Shown here: piece by piece, positions 19,806 through 29,274 of the stretch
Layout of the letters: the number at the start of each line of letters is the position of its first letter
How positions within the stretch are numbered: position 1 is the stretch's first letter
Source: Planctomycetota bacterium
GTDB taxonomy: Bacteria > Planctomycetota > UBA1135 > UBA2386
Direction of reading: 5' to 3'
Assembly: GCA_020638735.1 (NCBI GenBank)
Contig: JACKHZ010000011.1
Span: 124,001 to 188,000, forward strand
Length of the DNA stretch: 64,000 nt
The notes under the pieces: model-generated
The model's input: only the letters and a program-made list of their open reading frames with translations
Databases searched by the model: none
Told to the model about the DNA's origin: nothing
Program-made: the position numbers and the translations under genes

Positions 19806-19830
19806 CCGCTACCGGCCTTGCCGGCAGCGG
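19806..19830. terminator. Strong hairpin in the 19.7-19.9 kb intergenic region
   Basis: CCGCT-A-CCGGC paired with GCCGG-C-AGCGG: ten pairs, one mismatch, three-base loop. It could end minus-strand transcription from the MscS-like gene. No T-run on either strand. Confidence 0.4.
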
Positions 19831-19858
19831 TCGGCACTTGGCATGGCAAAGTGATGGG

Positions 19859-20140
19859 GTGGCCTTGTCCGCCGTGGGCCCCCGGATCGACACGCCGGAT
19901 CACGCCGCGCCGCTGGCAGCGGGCGGCGCGGCGGCGCCCGCGCTGCTGGTGGTGCAGGGCGACCGCGACCCGCCGGTGGTGCGGCGAGGCGGTGTCGGGC
20001 TGGCCATCGCGCTGCAGCAACGCGCCGTCGCGGCGGACGCGATCGAGCTGGCCGGCGTGACCGGCGCCGAGGCGTTGGCGGGGCTGTGCGACGACGAAGA
20101 CCTGCTGCTGCCGCTGCTGCTGGCGTTCCTGCGGCCGTGA
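19859..20140 (+). CDS. Small open frame resembling an alpha/beta-hydrolase C-terminal fragment (doubtful)
   Basis: A GTG-started frame of 93 residues. PALLVVQGDRDPP is like the strand before the catalytic Asp of alpha/beta hydrolases, but no nucleophile elbow lies upstream and the rest is Ala/Leu-rich. It may be the relic of a longer gene, or a chance frame in GC-rich DNA. No Shine-Dalgarno sequence or promoter-like hexamer fits the start. It converges on the MscS-like gene with 30 bases between the stops. I include it because it is the only frame that would explain this stretch. Confidence 0.3.
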   Translation: MALSAVGPRIDTPDHAAPLAAGGAAAPALLVVQGDRDPPVVRRGGVGLAIALQQRAVAADAIELAGVTGAEALAGLCDDEDLLLPLLLAFLRP

Positions 20141-20170
20141 CGCGAGCGGGTCCGACCGGGCGCCGCGCCG

Positions 20171-21862
20171 TCAGTTGGCGCGGTGCACGGTGAGCTGCGG
20201 GAACGGGATCGAGTAGCCGTGCTGGTTGCACGCCTCGACCAAGAGCGCCTGCACGCGGCGGCGCAGCGCGGGGCAGCGCGCGGCGACCTCGCCGACGAAG
20301 CCGACCACGACGTGGATGTCGAGCGAGCTGTCGTTGGCGGCGGCGAACTCGACGACGATGTGGCGGACCTGCGCCGCGTCGAGGCCGTTCTTCAGCGCCG
20401 CCTCGAAGCGCTGCGGCACCTCGGTCAAGACGATCGCCTGGTGCTTGTAGTCGACGCCGAACTTGACGACGACCTCGAAGCCGCCGGACAAGACGCGCGG
20501 CTCGAGGCCGAGGAACGTCGACGTCTGGTAGTGGCGCGGCGCGTCGCGGCGTTCGGCGACGATCACCGTCTCCGGGGTCTGCATGACGACGCGGCCGACG
20601 ACGCCGTCGCTGAGCGCGACGATGTCGTCCTTCTTGCACGGGAACCACGGTTCGTCGGCCGCGACCGGCCGCGAGCGCTGGTCGAGCAGGTCGCGGATCG
20701 GCACCCGCAGCAGGCCGCCGTCGAGCGCCGGGTTGCTGAGCCTGGAATGGAAGCGCAGCGAGTCGACCCGGTAGGGCAGGCCGTTGATCAACAGCCGCTC
20801 GCCCTCGCGCACGGGGCCGATGTTGAGCATCAACCGGAACTCGGCGATGTACTGCGGCGCGGTCTTGACGATCACCCAGCCCGCGCCGATCAGGAACACC
20901 AGGAACACCGCCAGCAGGAACCAGTCGTTGCGCGCGTAGGGCACGGCGACGGTCGCGGCGATCGCGAGCAGCAGCGCCAGCCCGCGCGCGATCAGGCCGG
21001 CGAAGCGGGTGTGGAAGTCGGAGCGGCGGCGGTCGCGCACCACCTTGCGGCCGAGCCAGCGCAGCCCGGAGAAGACGACCACGAACGCGAGCACCGACAG
21101 CACGATGCTGAGGCCGCTCGACTTGACGAAGTCGCGCACGCCTTCGGTGACGGTGGTCCAGAACGGCTTCTCCGAATCGAGCAGGTTGTTGAGGTTGCCG
21201 TTGGCCACCAGCAGGTCGGTGCCGAGGGTCCGCAGCAGCGGTTCCCACTGCTCGCGCAGCTCGCGATCGGCCTCGGCGCGCGCCGGGCTGCCGACCGGCA
21301 GCGCGTCGCGCGTCGCCTCGATGCGGTTCTTCGCCGCCAGCGCCGTCGCCCGTCGCTTCTCGAGCTGCTCGATGTTGCCCTTGAGGTTGCTCTTCTCGCG
21401 CGGGCCGGCGGTCGCGTCCTTCAGCGCCTGCACCAGCGGCTCGGCCAGCTCGAGGATCTCCTTCTGGGCGTCGAAGTGCCGCGTGGTCGGCTCCAGGAAC
21501 TGCTGCACGTCGAGCCCCGACGCGAGCTGGGCGAACCGCATGCGCTGCTGCTTCTCTTCTTCGCGCAGCCGCTGCAGCGCGCCCTGGTCGCCGCTGGTCG
21601 CGGCCTGCTGCAGCTTCTCGCGCGTGTCGATCAGGCCCGCGGCAAGGCGCTGCAGCGCGGTCGTCGTGACCTCGTCCAGCGGTTTGCCCTGCTGCACGGG
21701 CGGGGGCGGCAGCTGCTGGGGGTCCTGCGTCGGCTGTTCCCCCGACGGCGAGGCGGTCGGCTGCTGGTCGGTCGGCGAACTGCCGGTCGGCGCCTGACCC
21801 GGCAGCGTCGGGAGCAGGTGGCAGAGCACGACGGCGAGGGCGAGGCGCGGCAGCGTTCGCAT
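20171..21862 (-). CDS. MscS-family mechanosensitive channel-like protein
   Basis: A 563-residue membrane protein. After a signal peptide and a Pro/Gln-rich linker (25-62) comes a periplasmic coiled-coil region (about 65-235), as in the larger MscK-like members. Three membrane helices follow (about 250-270, 287-309, 313-335). The MscS beta and C-terminal domains come after them, ending in the characteristic GYSIPFPQLTVH. The pore helix and beta domain are diverged: I do not see the usual glycine/alanine ladder, so gating is inferred only. Probable role: release of solutes on osmotic down-shock. The start at 21862 has TACGGT six bases upstream. Confidence 0.82.
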   Translation of the reverse strand: MRTLPRLALAVVLCHLLPTLPGQAPTGSSPTDQQPTASPSGEQPTQDPQQLPPPPVQQGKPLDEVTTTALQRLAAGLIDTREKLQQAATSGDQGALQRLREEEKQQRMRFAQLASGLDVQQFLEPTTRHFDAQKEILELAEPLVQALKDATAGPREKSNLKGNIEQLEKRRATALAAKNRIEATRDALPVGSPARAEADRELREQWEPLLRTLGTDLLVANGNLNNLLDSEKPFWTTVTEGVRDFVKSSGLSIVLSVLAFVVVFSGLRWLGRKVVRDRRRSDFHTRFAGLIARGLALLLAIAATVAVPYARNDWFLLAVFLVFLIGAGWVIVKTAPQYIAEFRLMLNIGPVREGERLLINGLPYRVDSLRFHSRLSNPALDGGLLRVPIRDLLDQRSRPVAADEPWFPCKKDDIVALSDGVVGRVVMQTPETVIVAERRDAPRHYQTSTFLGLEPRVLSGGFEVVVKFGVDYKHQAIVLTEVPQRFEAALKNGLDAAQVRHIVVEFAAANDSSLDIHVVVGFVGEVAARCPALRRRVQALLVEACNQHGYSIPFPQLTVHRAN

Positions 21863-21868
21863 GCCGCC

Positions 21869-21874
21869 ACCGTA
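21869..21874 (-). promoter_or_regulatory. Candidate -10 element of the MscS-like gene
   Basis: TACGGT on the minus strand, six bases before the ATG at 21862. Confidence 0.4.
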
Positions 21875-21916
21875 ACGCCTCAGCGCGTTGGATTCGAAGC
21901 GCGACCGGGCTACACC

Positions 21917-23278
21917 ATGGCGGCGATGAGCCAGAGCATCTCCACCAAGCCGCCGAGCGGCATGCGCGACTTCCTCGCCGCCGACGTGCAGCGCCGCCGC
22001 CACGTGCTGGCGATCGTGCAGCGCGTCTACGAGTCGTTCGGCTTCGTGCCGCTGGAGACGCCGACGATCGAGAACCTGACGACGCTGCTCGGCAAGTACG
22101 GCCCCGAGGGCGACCAGCTGCTGTACCGGCTCCTGCACCGCCGCGACAAGCTGCGCCGCGCGCTGGACGAAGGACTGCAGGCGGGCGCGCTCGACGAGCT
22201 GGGCCTCGCCGACGAAGGCCTGCGCTACGACCTGACGGTGCCGCTGGCGCGCGTCGTCGCCAACTACAAGGACCTGCCGGCGTTCTACAAGCGCTACCAG
22301 ATCCAGCCGGTGTGGCGCGCCGATCGGCCGGCGAAGGGGCGCTTCCGCGAGTTCTACCAGTGCGACGTCGACATCACCGGCTCGCAGAGCATGGTCGCCG
22401 ACGCCGAGGTCGCCGGCGCGATCGCCACCGTGCTCGAGCAGCTCGGCTTCGCCGACTTCCGCATCCTGCTGAACCACCGCGAGCTGCTGCGCGCGCTGGT
22501 CGCCGAGGCCGGCATCGAAGCCGAGCGCGAGTCGTCGGCGCTGATCGCGCTCGACAAGCTGGACAAGATCGGCGTCGACGGCGTTCGCAAGGAGCTCGGT
22601 GAGAAGGGCATCGCCGAGGCCGCGGCGGGCGCGCTGTTCGCCGGGCTCGACGCGATGCGCGAGCCGGGCGCGCTGGAGCGGCTGGCGGCCGGTCAGGGTG
22701 CCGGCGCGAACGGTGCCCGCGAGCTGCTGGAGTTGCTCGCCGCCGCCGCCGGCAGCCCGGCCGGGCGGCACCTGACGTTCGACCCGACGTTGGCCCGCGG
22801 CCTCAGCTACTACACCGGCCCGATCTTCGAGGTGCAGGTCGACGACCTCGCCGGCTCGATGGGCGGCGGCGGCCGCTACGACGGGCTGATCGGCATGTTC
22901 CAGAAGCAGCCGGTGCCGGCGGTCGGCTTCTCGCTCGGCCTCGAGCGGGTGCTGCTGGTGATGGAGCAGCGCGGCATGTTCCCGGACCTCGGCATCGGTC
23001 CGCAGCTGCTGCTGTGCCGCATGGCCGGGGTGTCGGCTGCCGACGCGGTCGGCACGGCGACGGCGCTGCGCGCGGCCGGGCTGCGCGTCGAGCTGTTCGC
23101 CGACGAAGCGCCGATGAAGAAGCAGCTGGCCTACGCCAACACGCTGGGGGCGCCGTTCGTCGGCATCCTCGGCCCGCAGGAGGTCGAACAGGGCGTGCTC
23201 GCCCTGAAGGACCTGCGCAGCGGGGAGCAGGTCGCCGTGCCGGTCGCCGAGGTCGCCGGGCGCGTGCAGGGAGCCTGA
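21917..23278 (+). CDS. hisS: Histidine-tRNA ligase
   Basis: A 453-residue class II aminoacyl-tRNA synthetase that charges tRNA-His. The start MSQSISTKPPSGMRDFL includes the conserved GMRDF. Motif 2 region is RFREFYQCDVDITG. The histidine-specific segment LARGLSYYTGPIFEV binds the substrate, and motif 3 is VGFSLGLERVLLV. The anticodon-binding domain covers about the last 95 residues (PQLLLCRMAG onward). Two in-frame ATGs (21917 and 21926) are possible; the second fits a near-leaderless message from GCTACACC at 21909. It is divergent from the MscS-like gene, with 54 bases between starts. Confidence 0.95.
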   Translation: MAAMSQSISTKPPSGMRDFLAADVQRRRHVLAIVQRVYESFGFVPLETPTIENLTTLLGKYGPEGDQLLYRLLHRRDKLRRALDEGLQAGALDELGLADEGLRYDLTVPLARVVANYKDLPAFYKRYQIQPVWRADRPAKGRFREFYQCDVDITGSQSMVADAEVAGAIATVLEQLGFADFRILLNHRELLRALVAEAGIEAERESSALIALDKLDKIGVDGVRKELGEKGIAEAAAGALFAGLDAMREPGALERLAAGQGAGANGARELLELLAAAAGSPAGRHLTFDPTLARGLSYYTGPIFEVQVDDLAGSMGGGGRYDGLIGMFQKQPVPAVGFSLGLERVLLVMEQRGMFPDLGIGPQLLLCRMAGVSAADAVGTATALRAAGLRVELFADEAPMKKQLAYANTLGAPFVGILGPQEVEQGVLALKDLRSGEQVAVPVAEVAGRVQGA

Positions 23279-23322
23279 CGCGGCCGGCTGCCCCGTTGCC
23301 GCAGGGCCATCCGCGTCGCAAT

Positions 23323-24333
23323 ATGCGGTCGATGTCGAGCGACCAGGAGGACCACCCGCTGCAGCAGCCCCTGCACGAGGAGGAGCTGTCGCTGGTGACG
23401 AACGTCGTCGAAGCCCTGCAGCAGGCGGGCGGCGCGCACGCCGAGGCGTCGGTGGTGGCGATCCGTCGGCAGGTCGAGAGCCTGGCGATGTTCGGCGAGC
23501 TGCTCTACCGCTATCCGTCGCCGCTGCAGGAACAGTCGCTCGGCGGCGTGCGGCGCGGTCTGCAGACGCTGGTCGACACGATCGTCGACACCGACCAGGC
23601 GACGTTCCCGTTCCGCGCGCCGACGCAGGCGATGGTCGGCCGGGCGATGAACATGGCGCAGATCAACTTCCTGCGCATGCTGTGGCACCTGACCGGCGCG
23701 CTGCCACCGGAGCTCGGCGCGGCGAAGCTGCGCGAACAGGCGGCGCGGCGGCTGCGCGCCAGCGTGCACTGCCGGCTCGTCGAGGAGGTGCTCGCCGACA
23801 TCGTCACCGACCGCGGCGTGCCGCGCGAGCAGCGCGCGGAGGGCGTGCGCAGCCTCGCGCAGCTTTGGGGCAACCGGCTGACCTTCCGGGTCGACGAGTT
23901 CTTTCCGATCCTCGCCGAGACCTGGGAGGCGCGTCAGCGCGTGCGGGTGATCGGCGGCACGCTGGCGGGCAGCTGCGAGATGATGCAGCTGATGACGCAG
24001 GGCGCCGACGAGGCGTTCGTCGACCTGTTCGCCTACCGCGAGTACGGCGAGGTCGAGCTCGAGGCGTTCCGCGAGTTCCTGTTCGGCAAGTCGTCGGAGG
24101 AGCTCGAGCGGCTGGCGATGCGCATGGCGCGCGAAGGGCTGACCAGCATCCAGCTCGACGAACGCGTCGCCGTGGGGGGGCGCGACGCCGGCTCGATCCT
24201 GTTCGAGTTCTTCCGCAGCCGGCTGGTGCAGTGCAGCGCGCGGCGCGTCGCCGGGCTGCCGGGCCCGCGCCACACGGCCGAGGGCTACGTCATGCTGGCG
24301 TGGTTGGCGAAGCGGGTTCAGAGCGGGACCTGA
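23323..24333 (+). CDS. Cytoplasmic all-helical protein of unknown function
   Basis: A 336-residue protein without signal peptide or membrane segment. It is predicted almost wholly helical, with regular Leu/Ala/Arg periodicity. Recurrent stretches such as PREQRAEGVRSLAQLWGNRL and SEELERLAMRMAREGL suggest HEAT-like or other alpha-solenoid packing, but no repeat is regular enough to name. No catalytic signature is visible, and I do not recognise a family. ATG at 23323 is followed by another at 23332. It follows hisS by 44 bases on the same strand and could be co-transcribed. Confidence 0.75.
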   Translation: MRSMSSDQEDHPLQQPLHEEELSLVTNVVEALQQAGGAHAEASVVAIRRQVESLAMFGELLYRYPSPLQEQSLGGVRRGLQTLVDTIVDTDQATFPFRAPTQAMVGRAMNMAQINFLRMLWHLTGALPPELGAAKLREQAARRLRASVHCRLVEEVLADIVTDRGVPREQRAEGVRSLAQLWGNRLTFRVDEFFPILAETWEARQRVRVIGGTLAGSCEMMQLMTQGADEAFVDLFAYREYGEVELEAFREFLFGKSSEELERLAMRMAREGLTSIQLDERVAVGGRDAGSILFEFFRSRLVQCSARRVAGLPGPRHTAEGYVMLAWLAKRVQSGT

Positions 24334-24504
24334 GCCGCACGCGGCCGCGGCGGCAGGAAGCGCCGGTGGCAAGGCGGTCTCGCACGAGGCGGCGCAAACG
24401 ATCGCCCGACGGGACGAGCGGCGGCGGTGCATGACCGGTCCGGGTTCGTTACCCTTCGGCCGGGCCGTCCGCCACCTGCCACCTCCCCGGCGGTCCCTGC
24501 TGCC

Positions 24505-26481
24505 ATGTCCACCGCCACATCCCACCACCTCCTCGCGGCCGTCGTCTTCGGCGCGGCGTGCCTCGGCGCGCAGTCGCCGACGCCGTCGGCCGACTCGCTG
24601 ATCCCGGGCACCAGCCTGCACCGCTGCGCCACGCCGACCAACCTGGTCGCGCCGCCGACGCTCGGCCCGGGCGATTGTTCGTACAACAACACCAACCCGC
24701 TCGCCGCCTACGCGCCGACCGACGTCGTCACCATCCCGGTCGTCGTGCACGTGATCCAGAACACGTCCGGCACCGGCAACCTCAGCGACCAGCGCGTGCA
24801 GAGCCAGATCACCGTGCTCAACGAGGACTTCCGCGCCATGGCCGGCACGCCCGGCGCGGGCGGCTTCGACACCGGCATCCAGTTCGTGCTGGCCACGACC
24901 GACCCGAACGGCAATCCGACCACCGGCATCACCCGCCACACCAACAACACCTGGTGGACGGACTCGGGCTCCTATTGGAACTCGATCGCGTGGCCGACCG
25001 ACCGCTACCTGAACATCTACACCAACAACATCGGCGGCGGCGGCACGCTCGGCTACGTGCCGGACCTGCCGCAGGGCGGCTCGGTGCTCAACACCAACGC
25101 CGATCGCGTGGTGATCCTGTACTCGACGTTCGGCCGGCCCGGCACGCTGCCGCCGTACGACACCGGGCGCACGACGACCCACGAGGTGGGGCACTACCTC
25201 GGCCTGTTCCACACGTTCGACAACGGCTGCGGAACCGCGTCGTGCTACACGACCGGCGACCGCATCTGCGACACCAACTCCGAGGCCAACCCGCGCTTCG
25301 GTTGCCCGGGCTCGGCGACCAGCTGCGGCACGGCCGACCCGTTCCACAACTTCATGGACTACACCGACGACACCTGCATGACGAACTTCACGTCGGAGCA
25401 GGCGCGTCGCATGCGCTGCACGCTGATGAACTACCGGCCGCTGCTCGGCGGGACGGCGGCGCAGGCGGTGTCGTTCGGCGCCGGCTGCTACACGCGGCAG
25501 GAATCGATCGTCGAGACCTTCGGCGGCAACGGGTTCGACCTGGCCGGCACGGCGGCCGTGCCGAACGTGGTCCGGTTCGTGCCCAACGCGGTGGGCTACG
25601 ACGTGCTGCACGGCGCCGCGGCGTGGTTCACGCCGGGGTCGCCCGACTTGGGCCTGTCCGGCGACGGGCTGCTGACCATCAACCTGCCGTTCGCGTTCAG
25701 CTACTTCGGCGGCAGCACCAACGTCGTGCGCATGGCGGCCAACGGCTTCGTCTGGCTCGACGGCGTCTCTGCCGATCCGGGCACGATCGCGGTCGGTTCG
25801 CTGCTCGCCAGCGGCGCCGCGCGGTTCGCGCCGCTGTGGATGAACCTCGATCCGACGCTGGGTGGCTCGTGCCACTACGACATCGATCCGGCCGGGGACG
25901 CCGTCTACTTCACGTGGTCCGACGTGCCGTACACGACCGGCGGCGCGGGCAACACCGCCCAGCTGGTGCTGCGCAGCGACGGCGGCGCGGAGTTCCGCTG
26001 GCAGGCGGTGCCGAACCAGCCCAGCCTGTGCGCGGTCGGTTTCACCAAGGGCTTCACCGCGGCGCCGAGCAACACCGACCTGTCGGCGTCGTTGCCGACG
26101 CAGGTCGGCCCTGCGGCGGTGCCGCTGAGCTGGACCGCGCTCGACACGCCGATCCTCGGCACGACGGTGACGCTGCAGCTCGGCAACATCGTCGACCCGT
26201 TGGCCAGCATCGGTTTGACCGTCGTCGGCTGGAGCCAGCAGCCGAGCGCGCTGGACCTGGCCTTCCTCGGCGCGCCCGGCTGCCCGTTGCTGGTCACGCC
26301 GGACGTGCTGCAGTTCTACCTGCTGAGCGCGACCACCGCGCAATGGAGCCTGCCGCTCCCGGCGTCGCAGGCGCTCGTCGGCGTCGAGCTGTTCACGCAG
26401 GGCGCCGAGCTGACCAACGGCGTCAACGCGCTCGGTCTGCTGACCGCCAACGGCGTCGAGCTGGTCATCGGCAGCCTCTGA
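24505..26481 (+). CDS. Secreted pappalysin-like (M43) metalloprotease with C-terminal planctomycete domain
   Basis: A 658-residue exported zinc protease. A signal peptide (about 1-22, ending LGAQ) precedes a metzincin domain. The zinc site is HEVGHYLGLFH (226-236; His226, Glu227, His230, His236), with the Met-turn methionine in NFMDYTDDT (Met284). Cysteines around 239-289 probably form disulfides, as in M43 enzymes. Beyond residue 315 the protein has beta-rich domains, the first resembling an NIDO-like or lectin sandwich (FSYFGGSTNVVRMAANGFVW). The last 90 residues contain FLGAPGCPLLVTPDVLQFY and end hydrophobic; this looks like a shared surface or sorting domain. ATG at 24505 starts the signal peptide. 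Confidence 0.9.
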   Translation: MSTATSHHLLAAVVFGAACLGAQSPTPSADSLIPGTSLHRCATPTNLVAPPTLGPGDCSYNNTNPLAAYAPTDVVTIPVVVHVIQNTSGTGNLSDQRVQSQITVLNEDFRAMAGTPGAGGFDTGIQFVLATTDPNGNPTTGITRHTNNTWWTDSGSYWNSIAWPTDRYLNIYTNNIGGGGTLGYVPDLPQGGSVLNTNADRVVILYSTFGRPGTLPPYDTGRTTTHEVGHYLGLFHTFDNGCGTASCYTTGDRICDTNSEANPRFGCPGSATSCGTADPFHNFMDYTDDTCMTNFTSEQARRMRCTLMNYRPLLGGTAAQAVSFGAGCYTRQESIVETFGGNGFDLAGTAAVPNVVRFVPNAVGYDVLHGAAAWFTPGSPDLGLSGDGLLTINLPFAFSYFGGSTNVVRMAANGFVWLDGVSADPGTIAVGSLLASGAARFAPLWMNLDPTLGGSCHYDIDPAGDAVYFTWSDVPYTTGGAGNTAQLVLRSDGGAEFRWQAVPNQPSLCAVGFTKGFTAAPSNTDLSASLPTQVGPAAVPLSWTALDTPILGTTVTLQLGNIVDPLASIGLTVVGWSQQPSALDLAFLGAPGCPLLVTPDVLQFYLLSATTAQWSLPLPASQALVGVELFTQGAELTNGVNALGLLTANGVELVIGSL

Positions 26482-26502
26482 TTCCGAGCTGCGAAGGCGG
26501 CG

Positions 26503-29210
26503 TCAGTGCGCGGCCAGCCAGCTGTCGCCGGCGCCGATCGACACCTCGAGCGGCACCGCCAGCTCCGCGGCCTGCATCATCGCGTCGCGCACCAGCCGCT
26601 CGACCTCGGTGCGTTCGTCCTGCGGCACGTCGAGCACCAGCTCGTCGTGCACCTGCAGCAAGAGCTTCGCCTGCAGGCCGCGCGCGGCGAGGCGCGCGTG
26701 CACCTGCAGCATCGCCCGTTTGACGATGTCGGCGGCCGCGCCCTGGATCGGCGTGTTGACGGCCATGTTCTCGGCGGCGATGCGCTGCATCGCGTTGGTC
26801 GAGTCGATCTCGCCGAGCGGGCGGCGGCGGCCGAACATCGTGCGCGCTTCCTTGTCGCGCTGCGCCGACGCCAGGGACTCGTCGAGGTAGCGCTTCACGC
26901 CCGGCAGCGCCTGGAAGTAGCGCTCGATGAACTTCTTCGCCTCGGGCGGCCGCATGCCGGTCTCCTTGGCGAGGCGCGACGCGCCCATGCCGTACATCAG
27001 GCCGTAGTTGATCACCTTGGCCTGGTTGCGCAGCTCGGGGCTGACCAGCGCCGGCATCATGCCGTGCACGATCGCGGCGGTGCGCGCGTGGATGTCCTCG
27101 CCCTTCTGGAACGACTCGACCAGCGCCTTGTCGCCCGACAGGTGCGCGAGGATGCGCAGCTCGATCTGCGAGTAGTCGGCCGACAGCAGCACCCAGCCCT
27201 TCTTGCGCGGCACGAACGCGGCGCGCACCTTCTTGCCCTCTTCGGTGCGGATCGGGATGTTCTGCAGGTTGGGGTCTTCGCTCGACAGGCGGCCCGTCGC
27301 CGCGACCGCCTGGTTGAACGTGGTGTGCACGCGGCCCGTCTCGGGATCGACGAGCTGCGGCAGGCTGTCGACGTAGGTGCCGACGAGTTTGGTCAGCTGG
27401 CGCCACTCGAGCACCATCTGCGGCACCTCGTGGTGTTCGGCGAGCTTCTCGAGCACGTCGTGATCGGTCTTGTACTGGCCCGTCGGCGTGCGCTTGGGCT
27501 TGGGCAGGTCGGCGACGCGGTGCACCTCGAGGTCCTCGAACAGCACCTTGCCGAGCTGCTGCGGCGAGCCGAGGTTGAACTCCTTGCCGGCGCGTTCGTA
27601 GATGCGGGTCTGCACCTGGTCGATGCGGGCCTGCAGGTCGGCGGACAGCCGCTGCAGGTGGGGCAGGTCGATCTTGATGCCGCAGCGCTCCATGTCGAGC
27701 AGCACCGGCACCAGCGGCAGCTCCAGTTCGCGGTAGAGCGCCTCGGTGCCGTAGCGCTGCAGCGCCTGCGCAGCGGCACGCCGAGCCGCAGCACCAGATC
27801 GGCCTCCTCGCAGACGTAGTCGCCGACCAGGGCCGGGTCGAGCTCGGCGAAGGTGCGCTGCTTCCTGCCGCTGCCGAGCACGTCCTTCTCGCTGGTCTTC
27901 TTGTAGGCGAAGTGCTGCAGCGCCAGGTCGCCGAGCGCGTGCGAGCGCAGGCCGGGCTCGGCGCAGTAGCTGGCCAGCATGGTGTCGGTGCCGACGCCGG
28001 CGAGCGTCAGCCTTCGTTCTGCAGCGCGGTCATCAGGCGCTTGAGTCGTGCACGTCCTTCGGCGGCGTCGTCGCGGCGAGCAGCGCGCCGAGCTTTCGAG
28101 CACCGCGGCCCGCGCGCCGGCCGTGCCGTCGAGCGGCACGTAGCTGGCGCGTCCCGGGGCCTCGGCGAAGGCGACGCCGACCAGCGCCTTGTCCTGCACC
28201 CGCTTGCCGGTCGTCTCGGCGGCGACCGCGAAGCGTTCGGTCGCGCCGAGCCGGCGCAGCAGCGCGTCGAGCTCGGCGGGCGAGGCGACGGTCGTGTAGT
28301 GCTGCTCGACCTGCTCCTGCGGCGTCGCCTTGGCCGCGAGGTCGGCGAGCAGGTTCTTGAACTCGAGGCGCTGGAACAGCGGCCGCAGCTTGTCCGGGTC
28401 CGGCGTCGCCGGCCCGATCGCGTCGAGCTCGACGCCGAGCGGCAGGTCGAGCTGCAGCGTCACCAGCTGCTGCGACAGCAGCGCCTTGTCGCGGTTGTCG
28501 CGCAGCGACTGCTGGATCGACGGCTTCTTGACCTCGTCGAGGTGCTGGTAGATGCCGTCCAGCGAGCCGAACTGCTGCAGCAGCTCGACGGCCGTCTTCT
28601 GGCCGACCTTCGGCACGCCCGGCACGTTGTCGGAGCTGTCGCCCATCAGCGCCAGCAGGTCGACCATCGCCGTCGGCCCGACACCCCACTTGGCCTCGCA
28701 GGCGGCGGCGTCGAAGATCTCGGGCTTGCTCGTCGAGCTGCGCAGGTTCCAGAGCTTGATGTGCTCGTCGACGATCTGCAGGAAGTCCTTGTCGCCGGTG
28801 ACGACGAACACCTCCATGCCGGCGTCGCGGCCCTGCACCGCGAGCGTGCCGATCACGTCGTCGGCCTCGTGCGTCTCGCTCTCGACGATCGGCAGGCCGA
28901 ACCCGCGCGCCGCCTCGCGGATGTCGTCGAGCTGCACCGCCATCTCGTCCGGCATCTTGGTGCGCGTCGACTTGTACTCCGGGTAGATCTTGGTGCGCAG
29001 CAGGTCGGCGCGCGGCCCGTCGAAGGCGATCGCCACCGCGTCCGGCTGCTCGCGTTCGAGCAGCGCGCGCAGCGTCGTGCAGAAGCCGTAGGTCGCCGCG
29101 GTCGGGTGACCGTCCTTGGTGGTAAGCGGCGCCCGGCCGGTGCCCTGGAAGGCGAAGAAGCTGCGGTAGGCGAGCGCCGTGCCGTCGATCAGGAAGAGCC
29201 GCTTCGACAT
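26503..29210 (-). CDS. polA: DNA polymerase I, reading frame broken by apparent single-base deletions
   Basis: A homologue of about 900 residues. The 5'-3' exonuclease domain (from MSKRLFLIDGTALAYRSFF) is complete, with its acidic cluster HEADDVIGTLA and VVTGDKDFLQIVD. The 3'-5' exonuclease domain is degenerate: AAETTG replaces DTET, and the second and third metal aspartates are Leu and Glu, so proofreading is probably absent. The polymerase domain has motif A DYSQIELRILAHLSGD, the O-helix RNQAKVINYGLMYG and motif C VHDELVLDV. As written, the frame is disrupted at about 28095, 28045, 28011 and 27771. One extra base at each restores a continuous, family-like protein. Read literally the locus gives 27393-29210 and 26503-27711. 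Confidence 0.88.
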
Positions 29211-29216
29211 CGCCCC

Positions 29217-29222
29217 GTTGTA
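29217..29222 (-). promoter_or_regulatory. Candidate -10 element of polA
   Basis: TACAAC within GCTACAAC, six bases before the ATG at 29210; the final base departs from TANNNT. Confidence 0.35.
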
Positions 29223-29274
29223 GCGTCGGAGCGGGCGCGGCCGAAGCGCGGATCGAGGTCGGCGGCAGGCCCGA

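Noticed and set aside
20183..21916. A 578-codon open extension in front of hisS
   Set aside because: It is antisense to the MscS-like gene and Arg/Gln/Ala-rich without any motif; GC-rich DNA keeps such frames open.
27393..28100. Programmed ribosomal frameshifting in polA
   Set aside because: Four separate shifts within about 330 bases, none at a slippery heptamer with a downstream structure; sequence error or recent mutation explains them better.
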